Both the position numbers and the translations under genes were made by a program. Below the pieces are notes generated by a model. That model was not told the origin of the DNA and made no database searches. It saw only the letters and a program-made list of their open reading frames with translations. A stretch of DNA of 64,000 nt. Origin: Rhea pennata (taxonomy: Eukaryota; Chordata; Aves; Rheiformes; Rheidae). Of the stretch, positions 39,201 to 50,200 are shown piece by piece; the stretch's first letter is position 1, and each line of letters begins with the position of its first letter. The DNA lies in contig NC_084665.1 of the NCBI RefSeq assembly GCF_028389875.1, positions 123,150,602 to 123,214,601 on the forward strand. The letters run 5' to 3'.

Positions 39201-42200
39201 CAGCTCAGCACATACATGCACAAGTGACCATTACACCAGCTAACTCCTTTTCTATGGGTAAGTGGTCTGTTACTTGGTTTTACCTTTACAACGCCCAGAA
39301 AGTGTGTGGTCTTCTTGCCCTGTAGCACTGCTCTGTTGATGGATCCAGTCTAGGTCATCTCTGGTGCCTTGAATCATTCCACAGATATTTTCAAATTCAA
39401 AAGCACACTGGTCCAGAAGAGTGTGAGTTGAAGCTGAAAAAAATGCATGTGTGGTAACCTCTAAAGAAGTATTCCATTTAAAACAAATTTGGATATTTCT
39501 ACTCTGGTTTGGGTCTTTGTTTACGTTGTTACAGGTATCACGTACAGAAGATCTAATTGCAACAGATACGAGTCCTAAGACGACAATTCAAGGGAAGGAA
39601 AGGTTAGTTTGCAGAGGGGTTCCCTACATAAAGATACTAAGATCCCACCGCACTGCAGAAGCTTAACAAACTTGCATGTGTCAGCTGAAACAGTGACTGC
39701 TGGTAGCTGTCTCTGTGCCTGCTTTTAAGTCTTGGGGACACAGTTGCTTTGTGAATAGTGATGTTGATTAAAGATGTTACCATCCCATTCTTGTATTTAA
39801 CTGCTGGAGATTATCAGTCTCCATGGCTCACATGGCTACCTGGATTCAGGAGCATGGTTTAACTCACTTCAGGCAAAGTCTGTCCAGTTAGCTTAGGTCA
39901 ATTCAGCTAAGTTTACTGCAAGTGGATGTTCCTGTTGGCAGAGCTGTGGGAATAATAATTCGTTGCTAAAAAGTACAGGTGGTGATAATATCTTTAACCA
40001 ACTGAGCAACCAACTGGAAAGAATGACAGACTCTAGACTTAGCCCATGCCAGGTGCAAAATCATGCATCTGGTCTAAATTTCAGTAAAAGAGAACAAGGC
40101 ACGGTTGCATTCACCTTACAGCAGAGGCACAGAGAAACTGCCCACAAAACAGCAGAACACAACTGCAGGTCTGAGCCCCTAGGAGCAACATAGAAGATGG
40201 GAATGAACTATCTTTCACTGACTCATTGTACTGTTGCAAAAGTAATGACAGTTAGGGACAAGGAAGAAATGAACAGTCTGAGTCTGCACCACAGGCCCTC
40301 TTCAGTGTTGGCTCAAGAACATCTGAGAATAATTATCTTGTTTTTAGAGACTTAAGGGAGATAAATCAGACAGGCTAAAGTGTAAATATAGGAAACAGTT
40401 TGCCATACTCAAGTTATGACTTACTGCAGTTATACATGCAATTGAGTCTTTCCAGGTCAATAGCACTGAAGTCTAGACGTTGTCCAATGATGTTATTAAA
40501 TGCTGGTATCTTTGTTGTGATTGTGGGGATGCTCTCATTTTTGTTAAACGAAAATGGTGCATAGTGCATCACTGATTCATAGTCATAGGGGGTGTTCAGG
40601 TCAGTGATGAAGCTGTCGTCATACTTCAGAAAGTTGTGTTCCATGTCTGCAGAAAGAACAGAAAAATGGTTCATTCTTAGAGTAAAAAGAAAATAAATTG
40701 ATTTAGTAAGGTCTATTGGATACAGTTCTCTCAGGTAGAATTGATATACCCCAAAGCAATTGCTTTCAGATAAAGGGTTCAAATTCAATGTGATTTGTTT
40801 ATGAGGTGACTTGGACAATAAAACATCTTTACATTGCAGTTTCCTGCCTTCACGTGAGTTCTGTATGTTCAAAATCAAATATAAGCCAGCCATAAAGATC
40901 TGTGATAAATTGGAGGTCAGATTAGATTGTCTAATGGTCCCTGGTAAGCATCCTGAAGGAATAAATTTAAAGATGAATATACTCCATTCCAGATTCTGTG
41001 ATCATTGATGCAAACATTTCCCAGGATATTAGACCTCACAGGAACAAGGAGAAGTCACTTCGCTCATCAGGGGGGCAAGATGACAGTTCTGAGGTGTCCC
41101 CAGCTTCTGCTGTCCTTCAGTGCAAAGAACATGATATGAATGTGTGAAAGCAATGAGGTTACCCTAGATTGATGGTATTGTTACCATTGCTACAGCTACA
41201 CTCATTTGCATGTTTTTGTTTTATTAATCAAAAATTTTTCTGAAAAGTCTTATGGAAACATGTTTCTTGCAGTTTCTTGGTGAATTAATTTCTTCTAAGA
41301 GAAAGCATTCTTTTCTCACTATGGAAGTGAAAGTATCCTCTGAGGCAGAGAGAGGGAGCATTTCACACACTTCAGTGTGGAAGTCAGGAGAGAATCCCAG
41401 CATTTCCACAGAAAATAGTTCCAGAATATTTGGGTTCATTCTCCAAGAAGAAACAGCACATGACTGACTGAGTGGATAATTACAGCTTCTCTGTGTACAA
41501 CTGCCCTTCCTTTCTGAAGCTCTATACTGAACACAAAGGTCTTCAGTCCAAGGGTCTAGATTATGTAAGAGCTTGGGGGTTATTTTCTTACAGATACTTG
41601 AACTGGACCTTTTATCAAAAAGAGTGAGAATCTTGCTAATCAAGGACTATCACTTTTTATAGCTGGGAATAAAATCTTGGCAGAACACAGCCTTGTGTAA
41701 TAATGCTGTTCTTTAAGATCGTTATCAAGTAAAGAGTAACTTTTAGATGTTCTTAAATAAACCCTTCAGTGAGAAGGCAGCTTCACTTTCTAGGCTTACT
41801 GTATGTTTTCTCTGAAGTCTAATAAGCTTACTAGCTTTTCTGTCAGCAGGAACACGAATAAGAGATCTTTTTTTCTAATCAGACACCTATTTGCACTGAA
41901 GTGTATGGAAATGTATTAGGGTCAAGACTGTTACAATGCTATTAAATTTGGATTTTCAGGTCATTAATGAGGAAACAGATGGAGAAACAGACACATACAC
42001 ACTAGTCTTACTTCCCTTTAGAGCAGCGGATAATATTTCAGGACAAGTTTAAAAAAAAAAAAAGGAAAAAGAAAATCCAAATCCAGGCTGAAGGGCCTTG
42101 CCTGAATGAAGGCTTGATAAGCTGATGGTGTTCATGGGGTTTGTGCCTTTCTCTGTAGCGTACAATAAATGCAGGCTATACTGACCCAAACACAGTGGAA

Positions 42201-45200
42201 TTTGTTTAAACAAGAGTGACTCATCTCATGCTAACATAGTCATCTATGCCTAGACACACAGCTCCTAGACATACACATAGAGATAGATGTCTGTGTTGAG
42301 ATGTATCAGTCTACAAGCTGAATCCTAAACCAAAAGCCACAAGAAATAAATTCTGATCATTGGCTAAATCCAATGCCAACTAGGTCATCAAATTAACCTT
42401 TCTGTTCCATCTCCAATCTTTTAGTTCCTTCGGATAGTTTTAGTTAAAGGTTTCTATCTATCTAATGCATTTTCCTCACTGAAAATAGGATTATGTAGTA
42501 TGGATACAAACCTCTGGAAGGTAGGAATCAACTCTAATGATATCAGACTAGCCCCAGGAATTAGTAGAGTCAAAATAATGTTACACTAAAGTGCGTCATC
42601 TGCTTCATTCTTCTGGTGTTTCATTTTTGTGGCTCCTCTCACCACAGATGAAGTGAGAGCATCCAACAAAGTATTTTTGAAAATAAAGAAAAAAATACTT
42701 GCATGGAGAAGTGGCACTGTTTTGTTGAGATTTCAGTAGCTCTGTATAACATGAAGCTCATAATAATTCATTATAAAACTCTTTGTTTAAGAGGTGGTTA
42801 GTTACAGTGCACAGCAGAATGGATCCAGCAACGTCTGAATCCCGAAAGTCAGGCTCTAGATGTTACTATCACCACCATCATCACCATCATCACCACGATT
42901 CAAGTTGAGAACAAGAAGATGAATTGGTTTTAGTGCTTTTCATAACAATAAAAATCATGGTCTGCAAAATCATCATCTGCATCCCATCCACTGCTCAGCC
43001 ACCCCAAAAGAGAATGCAGTTACAGGGCAGAGGCAAGTATGAATGCAGATGGCCATACAGCTTGGAACAATACAAAATAACAAATACTGCACTTAGAGGT
43101 CATTAGGTATAGCTTGTATAGCAATTTTTACCTATCCAAGTGAGAACATAGAGCTCTCTGGATCCTATTCGTTTCTGATGCCTATTTTGCATGTGTTTTA
43201 CACTTATCTGCAAAATTGGCAAGTGCATAACCCTGAAGACCAAAATGATCTGCTTGTCTATATGGAGTACAAGCAATAGCAGGACAATTTAGATGCACTA
43301 GCATCACAATGCATCACTGCTGGGAGCAAGAGAAGAGTTTACACTTGATGCCTTTGCTAGCATGCCTTTAAGAATTTGTTATTCTTAAGACTACCAGTTA
43401 CTCTTTTCAAATACATTATCATTAAATAGTAAGGGAGACAGACTCAAAGGAGACAGAAGGAGAAACTGTCTAGAGACCAAGAGGACTATAGAGAGTTTGC
43501 TGAAACTCATGAAGCTACCAAATCTGATGAAACTAAACATGAAACCAAGGACCTGCAGAGATACAGTGGGTAGTGGAGAATGGAACAGAGCCCTATTTTA
43601 TGTATCTCATCTGATCTAGTCTTTTGAAGCTTCTTTATGTACAAAGTAAATCTTTCCAGTTTCTGGAAGACCTGAGTCTCTGAGTATAAAACCCTTTCAG
43701 ACCTTGATAGGGCCTGACATTAAAGAAGAGGCCATGGTAGAACCTTAAAATTCAGGGCAAGTTGGAGTCCCACCACACCAACCCAGAAGATCGTATTTCA
43801 CATTACACTGCAAGAGAGGAAACAGTCTCTTAGAGAGGGAAAGTGTTTTGTTCAAAATCAGAGAATAGACCAGTCCTGCAATCAAGGGGCAAAAAACCTC
43901 TGACTTCCAAGGAGCACTGCTCTCCTCTGGGCTTAGATTGTTCCTTATCTTCCACCCTCTGGAAAGTGTATGGAAACCATGCTTCATCTACAGATTGATT
44001 TACAGGGTCTCGCATGTGGCCCTATGTCACTAAATTTACATTTTTAAGGCTTTAAAAACTAGGCAGGGAGATACCATCAGTCTGTACTTTATAAAATTTA
44101 GCTTGAAGTTCAAAACCAACCTGCAAGAATTTCATCCCACCAGATTGTCACATAATCATCCCGGTCCATCCTTGACTGCTCATGGTAAAATCCCAAAGCA
44201 TGCAGGATCTCATGTTCCACAATTGCTTTGTAGTCACACCCTGACCCAATAGAGAGGTTCTGTCCAGTCTGCTGGTCTCCCACCATCGACCAACATCTGA
44301 AAAAGAGATTTCATTGTCTATTAAGTATTCTTTTCTGTATTTAAGGTCCCAATCTGCTCACTGGATTTAAAGTAATATGAAAAAAGATTTAAATACAAAA
44401 CAAATGTATACATTATTATTTAATTGTTGACCATGTGCCTTGATGCTCTGCAGAATGAAGACAACCTGAGCCCTGAAGACCTGCTATCACATGCGTGAGG
44501 CCAGCCGTGTTACATACCCTCCAGGTTAGAAAAGGTCATCCCTGATTTTTGAGATCCGCAGTTTTGTCCTATATCAGCTGCTGTTTTGCCAAGAAACGGG
44601 ACAAGAAACATAGTACATAGATAGAAACAGCAAACTCATCAAGGGAGACCGAGCTTTCTTTCAGTCACTTAGAGTAGAGAAAAGATCACCAGTAGCTAGA
44701 AGGATGTAGCATTATTTGACTCTTTTTAAGAGCAACTATACAATACATTGGCCTGGGTTGCGAAAACATATCTACTTGTGTAAGGATTCAGCTCCTCTGC
44801 ACAGCTCAGCAGATGCCAAGCATGCTGAGGAGGAGAGGAGCCCCTTGGCAGTTCACTGGGGACTTCTTGATGTAGCCCAGGAGCAAGTTCAAAGAATATA
44901 TTCAGAGGTTGTTTCACGCACCAGTGAAATGGAAACATCCCCAGGTGAGAAAGAGGAAGCTGCTGGAGAGAACACAGGAATGGTTGGGATTCACCTCATT
45001 AAAGAGGAGCCATCTAAACCTTAAATGCTCGTTCCAGGTTCATCATCTCAATATCCTCTGTGGTCAGCAGAGGGGGGCAGCTGCTTTCAAATTATATGTC
45101 TAAGAAAATGAGACAAATTGTTCTCTTGATGGCCTTTTTCTTCACTGACTATAAATGAAGCTTAAACAACAAGGTTAGACTAAACCTTCAGACTATGGAA

Positions 45201-47112
45201 GTCAAATGAGATGAATTCCAAACTGATCCTACAGAGAGAAATTAAACAGAAACTGATATAACTCTTACCCATTTTCTTTTCTGAAAAATATGTAGTTTGT
45301 CTCTCCTTCATATGGCTTGAAATCAATGCAGGATTTCAGACGGAACATTTCGAATGCTTCCAGAATGACTCCTTTGGCATTCAGATCTGGAAAATATATT
45401 TCAGGAACACATGTTTTAACATATAGCAGATCACTCTCCCTGGAGAAGTGACAAATAGACAGAGATATATATGTGGGACCAAAAGAAACGTGATTGAGTT
45501 TGATTAAATTATGATTTTATGATAGGTGTAGAAGAAAAAATTAGTCTTAAAGGAGCAGTGTGGTTATTAGTGAATTTTAAAGTAAGAGAGCCCTTCCGAA
45601 AAAAAAAAAAAAGAAAATCTTACAGTGACTCCAGTGCAAACAGGGTTTGGACTTAAAATCTGAATAAAGTATCTGCATTACCTAGGTTATCACCCAAAAT
45701 ATAAGGAATGGGGAACTTCCATCTGTAGATCTCATTTCTTAGGGCATTTCGCTGATTTCGCTGAAAAAAGAATTAACAGCTGTTGATGATGATGCTGTTG
45801 TAGGAAGATGGGTTGATTTGCACTGAAAATACAATTAAGACAAATAATAGCTACAACATTTTACGTTACTTACTGGGAGCAAGATATCCCCCTGAAAGAG
45901 GTTCAGTCCAGCAGCTGAAAAGCAGTTTAATGAAAGATAATTGAAATGAAATATCAAATATATTTTAATTCATAAAGCATATGAATACCACCTATTTATG
46001 AAGTGTTCAAGTTTTATGTCCTCAGACATTTGCAGAGAATAAAGAAGGATTAGCCTCTATATTTACACTGGCCTCAAAGTGACAGCAGCTTCTACTCAAC
46101 ATTTACTACTCAGCAATGGCTGCATTGTGGGTGGCAGAAATCTGATGGCCTGTGTGATAACCTCTTACTTGTTACCAGCCAGTGGCAACAGTCACACGAT
46201 GAAACAGTATTCTAGAGAACATAGCAATTTGTAATAATGCTTCAGGAAGCAATGTTGTCTAGTATACCATCAAAGGATATGTGGAAATTTGCATTACAGA
46301 GCATAAAAAATTAGAGAAGTTATAGTGTGTTGTGTCTTTTCCTTTTGATTACCTTACTGCTTATATAGAAGCTCAACAAAACATTTATGCTATTGTCCAC
46401 TTTGTGAAACTCTATAAAAATCATCTATAAAGATGGAGGAAATGTTAGTAGTGGTACTCCAAAGCCTTTCCTATTGATACAGCATATTACAGCCTCAAGT
46501 GAAAGATATCTGTATCCTTCATTTATATAGAGTTACAACCTGACTCCTACTTTTGTCCAAGCCTTGAAGAACCTTGAAGTCTAGGATGATTTCAAGAGTC
46601 TGTGCAAAACTGCCTGAGGAAGATAATTTGGAGCCCACTTCACTTTATCTGTTTTTTTCTCTTGTTACCATGGTCTTCTCTTCCTGACCATCAGTCACCC
46701 ACCTCTTTTTTACAATGCTGAAGCTTCAGCTTTCTGCTTACAGCTTTCTTGAATGGACTACAGGAGAATTTAGACATGAACTCACCTAAGTTTATATCTG
46801 GAATGTCTTTGATTATCTCACCAGCGTCTTGTGCTGTAAGACAGATAAAACGTAACACATTCAGATGTGGTCATACACAGCAAGCAAAAGAAAATGCTTC
46901 AATACGTAGCTCAAAGAATCCTTACCAACTTCACTGGAGAGATGCCTGACCTGAAAGAGAATAAAACACAGTCAGCATAAGGTACAGTATGTCTCTGGAA
47001 TGAGAGGAAACTGTAGAAACCAGGTCTGGTACTCTGTACTTACAGAGATTGGAGTACCATGAGCATAACATAATAGGAGAGCTAGGCAGGGCAGGAAGCT
47101 GGTGGAGCCCAT
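33126..47112 (-). CDS. MEP1A: MEP1A, meprin A subunit alpha (secreted/membrane astacin metalloprotease), 14 exons, intact
   Basis: Zinc endopeptidase of the astacin family, found on kidney and gut brush borders; it cleaves matrix, peptide and cytokine substrates. Exons (5' to 3'): 47044-47112, 46926-46950, 46786-46833, 45874-45914, 45682-45760, 45269-45386, 44121-44296, 40425-40646, 39284-39433, 37055-37270, 35698-36156, 34441-34614, 33626-33833, 33126-33273. Total 2,133 nt, 710 codons plus stop, all GT/AG and in phase. Residues: signal peptide 1-20, propeptide to Arg65, mature start Asn66, zinc motif His155-Glu156-His159-His165 ([12 protein letters not shown]), Met-turn Met212 and Tyr214 (SVMHY), MAM about 265-430, MATH about 431-590, furin site RQKR 619-622, EGF about 641-680, membrane helix about 685-707. 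The furin site predicts secretion, as in mammalian meprin alpha. Human is 746 residues; the inserted segment and cytoplasmic end are shorter here. Confidence 0.96.
33626..33833 (-). CDS. MEP1A: MEP1A exon 13: inserted segment with furin site, EGF start
   Basis: Contains [10 protein letters not shown], a furin site where mammalian meprin alpha has RQKR, and the EGF start [19 protein letters not shown]. Acceptor TTAAAAG is purine-rich and weak; donor GCAG|GTACC. Confidence 0.92.
34441..34614 (-). CDS. MEP1A: MEP1A exon 12: end of MATH domain
   Basis: Encodes [20 protein letters not shown] then [18 protein letters not shown]. Acceptor TTTGCAG, donor CATG|GTAAAG. Confidence 0.95.
35698..36156 (-). 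CDS. MEP1A: MEP1A exon 11: end of MAM and MATH/TRAF domain
   Basis: A 459-nt exon. Encodes [16 protein letters not shown] (end of MAM) and the MATH segment [12 protein letters not shown] ... [20 protein letters not shown]. Donor TCAG|GTAAGT. Confidence 0.96.
37055..37270 (-). CDS. MEP1A: MEP1A exon 10: MAM domain
   Basis: Encodes [20 protein letters not shown], then [20 protein letters not shown]. Acceptor TTCCCAG, donor CAAG|GTAATT. Confidence 0.96.
37440..37497. repeat. Imperfect two-copy tandem repeat, about 30 bases
   Basis: GAGTATGTCTAGTAGTTTATGTAACTTACT is reported in shortened form: both copies start GAGTATGTCTA and end TATGTAACTTACT, the second slightly shorter. It lies in the MEP1A intron between exons 9 and 10. 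Confidence 0.75.
39284..39433 (-). CDS. MEP1A: MEP1A exon 9: start of MAM domain
   Basis: Encodes [20 protein letters not shown] ... DDLDWIHQ, the typical MAM opening. Acceptor TTTTCAG, donor AAAG|GTAAAA. Confidence 0.95.
40425..40646 (-). CDS. MEP1A: MEP1A exon 8: Met-turn, end of protease domain
   Basis: Encodes [19 protein letters not shown] and [17 protein letters not shown]. The Met-turn (SVMHY) is intact. Donor TGCA|GTAAGT. Confidence 0.96.
40647..44120 (-). other. MEP1A: MEP1A intron 7, no other gene recognised
   Basis: A 3.5-kb intron. Apart from the CAC/CAT repeat at 42868-42900 I see no element or exon in it. Confidence 0.6.
42868..42900. repeat. CAC/CAT trinucleotide repeat
   Basis: A run of ATC and ACC triplets in MEP1A intron 7. 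Not part of an exon. Confidence 0.85.
44121..44296 (-). CDS. MEP1A: MEP1A exon 7: zinc-binding motif
   Basis: Contains [20 protein letters not shown] followed by [10 protein letters not shown], the complete astacin signature with three His ligands and the catalytic Glu. Donor GCAG|GTTGG. Confidence 0.97.
45269..45386 (-). CDS. MEP1A: MEP1A exon 6: protease domain
   Basis: Encodes [20 protein letters not shown], then [15 protein letters not shown]. Acceptor CCAG, donor AATGG|GTAAGA. Confidence 0.94.
45682..45760 (-). CDS. MEP1A: MEP1A exon 5: activation site and start of protease domain
   Basis: Encodes [20 protein letters not shown] and ILGDNL. The activating cleavage expected after Arg65 gives mature Asn66 (NALRN). 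Donor CTAG|GTAATG. Confidence 0.93.
45874..45914 (-). CDS. MEP1A: MEP1A exon 4: propeptide
   Basis: Encodes [13 protein letters not shown]; human has [13 protein letters not shown]. Acceptor TTTTCAG, donor CCA|GTAAGT. Confidence 0.93.
46786..46833 (-). CDS. MEP1A: MEP1A exon 3: propeptide
   Basis: Encodes [15 protein letters not shown], similar to human DADFGEQKDISEINL. Acceptor CTTACAG, donor TTAG|GTGAG. Confidence 0.88.
46926..46950 (-). CDS. MEP1A: MEP1A exon 2: propeptide
   Basis: A 25-nt exon (VRHLSSEV) with acceptor TTTCAG and donor GTTG|GTAAG. Tiny but phase-compatible, and matched by an exon at the same place in the second copy. Confidence 0.8.
47044..47112 (-). CDS. MEP1A: MEP1A exon 1: start codon and signal peptide
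   Basis: ATG at 47110-47112, then [19 protein letters not shown], a good signal peptide; donor TCT|GTAAGT. Intron 1 is only about 93 bases. Confidence 0.9.
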
Positions 47113-47158
47113 TTTTGCAATGGAGAAAAAACAAACTGATCTCTTTCAACTGTTGCAA

Positions 47159-47164
47159 TTTATA
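47159..47164 (-). promoter_or_regulatory. MEP1A: MEP1A TATA box
   Basis: Reads CCTATAAATTG in the gene direction, centred about 50 bases upstream of the start codon, so transcription would start just before the ATG with a very short 5' UTR. A CCAAT box (GGCCAATG, plus-strand 47192-47199) lies about 30 bases further upstream. Confidence 0.6.
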
Positions 47165-47201
47165 GGGCTTGCCGCTGAGATTTTCACGGAACATTGGCCA
47201 A

Positions 47202-47225
47202 CCACCTTTGAGCTTTCCACCTTTG
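47202..47225 (-). promoter_or_regulatory. MEP1A: Two CAAAGGTGG direct repeats in the MEP1A promoter
   Basis: CAAAGGTGG occurs at 47202-47210 and 47217-47225 on the minus strand, 15 bases apart, just upstream of the CCAAT and TATA boxes. A nuclear-receptor or TCF-type site is possible; the factor is not determined from sequence. Confidence 0.45.
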
Positions 47226-50200
47226 TAGCATTGTTAAAATAGCAAGGTTTCCCTGCAAAATGACACGTGATAGCATTGTTATTATTATTTACCTAAGTTC
47301 ACTTTGAAGGAATATTACAGAGGGGAATGTGATAACTTTTGATCTTCAGTCCACATGGTGAAAGGCCAGCCCAGACTTCATGTAAGAAGATCTCACCCTA
47401 GTCCAGAGTTGCTGATTCCTTCCACTGAGTTCACTCTGTGGTCTTGGCTGCACAGGTCCAGATGCATGTACTTAAGCAGATCTATTCTGGGTTTATTGGC
47501 ACTGCAATGATACTAGAATTAGGCCCATTGCTGGTTTCAATTAATAATTAACATCACATTATAAAACTTAGAGATAAGAGAGAGATAATTATGAACTCTC
47601 TGGCAGTGGTTTCCCAAGGCTAGTTCCATCCCAGGTCTGATGCCCCAGTACACAACATGTCACCCCTGAGCTCCAGAGGTAGTCACACACCAGTAGCTCC
47701 TGGGCCATTCAGTTCGATACCCTTTTCTTTTCCTGAGAGTTTCAAAGAGAGCTTAGACCTTACAGGTATAAAAGAGGAAGTAATCTCACCCCTCATCGTG
47801 CTACCCTGCAAACTGAAAGATTGAAAATTTTTGTTCCGCAGTTTGCTGTCTTCTTTTTGAGGGGACATAGGTCAAGGAGGGCTCATGGGCTTACTGAGAC
47901 CTGAGATGTGAACCAGAAGGAGAAAATGTTATTGAGGCACTTGTTATAAACCTAACAAGATGAACCTGGTCTGTCAGATCCACTATCCCCCCACAACAGG
48001 GGATCTTTTCAACAGTGGTATTTTTTCTTTCAGATAACTTGCATATTTTAAAAATATTGTCTTGAGGGTGATATGAAATTGGTTAGTTTCCTGGTCCATT
48101 CATTTTGTTCTTTGCTCTGATTTAGTCCCCTAGTTCTTCACTTGCTAATTAACCCTTCTATTTCAACTCAGAGTCAACCAGCAATTTCCTGCATCTGTAC
48201 AGACGATGTTTATAAAGTTTTACAAAGTGGACAATAGCTTAAATGTTGTGTTGAGCCCAACCATACCTAAGGGTGAGTAGGGCAGGAGCTCTGGCAGTAA
48301 ATAAGAGTAAATGGGCTTGATTGGCAGTCTCAAACACTTCTGAATCAACTGGACGCTCTCCGGTGCCAGATCATGGACTGCAAAACCTATGGTCTGCAAG
48401 TGCTCAACAGTGCACTTCTCCTTTCATTCATGATCATACAGTCTCCTTCTGTGGACAACTCTCACTACCTAGAAAGAGCCAGAAAGAGCTCCTGTAAACT
48501 CTTGATGATCCTGCTCTGGGTGGGATTTCCGAGATAATGGCTCCCTTGGAGACTCGCTTTTGTTCTTAGGAGCAGCAGCCACTCAGGGGATTAACAGCAA
48601 TTGGTTATTCTCTTCTAGTACTATCACAAACAGCTTTTAAGATAGGAGCCCCTTTTTGTTAACACATGTACATCTAAAAGATGTACATAAGAATGAATGT
48701 AAAAGTTTTTCATATAAATATGGGGACAGCACATAGCAAAAGGGAGAGATAGAGAAGTAGAAGCAAAGAAGAAAGGAAGGAAAGCAAGCAGGTCCCAACC
48801 TGACACCAGGGACCTTGACTCCAGTTAGCATGAAATCTAAGGACAGGCACTCACTTTACTCATATGACATCTCTCCCTCTCTCTTTATTTTGGTGAAGTA
48901 AGAGTCTGAATTTATGAATATTGTGATCTGTATGTAAATCTCATTGGGAATTTGGACCTTAGCCTGCATGCTTGCTGCCCTCAGCCTTAGAGATCTCAAT
49001 GTGCAGGCATCATTTGAACTAATTTCCCTAAATCAGTTTCATTTTTGCACTCTCTGAGTGTGCATGTGGCTCATAGTCACATGCAAAAGCCCTACACATT
49101 AGACTTAAAGAAGCATGTCTCAAAATACATCATGTACAAGCTGTTATCACAAACAAGCAAAGAGAGGCAAAACACAGCACAAAGACCATGATTTGGAGAT
49201 GTGTGGCAGTACACGTGAGAAAAGAGCAAAACCTGAAGTAGCTTGAAAACAACTTGTTTTTAAGCTCCCTTAACTTAAAAACTACCCAAGAAAGTACAGA
49301 GGATGTCTGCAGATAAGTTATCTACACAGGCATGTGTTTGGGGTTACTAAAGACAGTTTTTTGCATCCAGCTCATGCTATACTAACGCAATGCCACATAT
49401 TCATATAGCACCGTTCATGCACAACATATGCATCCCCAATTGCGTCCCAAAATCTAACCATACTGCCATACTGTTTTCATGAAAACTTGCCCGTAATGTT
49501 AATTGAGTCTAAAAGCAGATAAAGCATGCCATTCCTCAGGTAATAACTTAACATGGTGGATACTTGGGAGTGAGCATTAGAGAAAGCCGAACTTGTGGAA
49601 GCTGTAATGGCCGTGCAGGAATGGAAGGTCTGAAACAGGATCTTGGAGAGTCAAGCACTGGTGCTCTTGTCTAGGCAAGACTGGTCAGAGACTACAAACA
49701 CAAGAACTGAAAAGGAAACCTTGCCAACAGCAAAGATAAACAACATAAGGGAAGAGAAAAGACTGGATACAACTGAGAGAAACTCTTTGCTACGTGGGCC
49801 AAAATGATCTATGGGGAGCCTATGTGTTTACTCTCTTAAAACTAGCAGGGAAGCTTAGTTCAAAATCTTAAAATGACAAAGACGCAGAACATATGAAGTA
49901 ATGTATTTTATTTGTAATGGATGCAATTGTAGTTGCTTGCAATTGCAGTGAAGAGATTCAGAGCACTTCAGTGATACACTGGGACTGCAGATGTAATCAA
50001 AGGGGTGAGAGCTGTAAGAACAGATGACTACAGCAATGAATGTAATGCATAGAGCATAGCACAGTTCTTTCCTATATGGTAGGCTGACTTTCAAGGGTGA
50101 ATAACAGAGCAGTTCATCCTAATCACTCCAGAGGTTGCAGAGGTGCCCAGAGAAACAGCTGAGAGGGCAAACTGGAGGGGCAGAGAGTAGCAGATATGCA

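Noticed and set aside
42868-42900. CAC/CAT repeat as a His-rich coding segment or CRISPR-like array
   Set aside because: It is a simple intronic trinucleotide repeat without spacers or an open exon.
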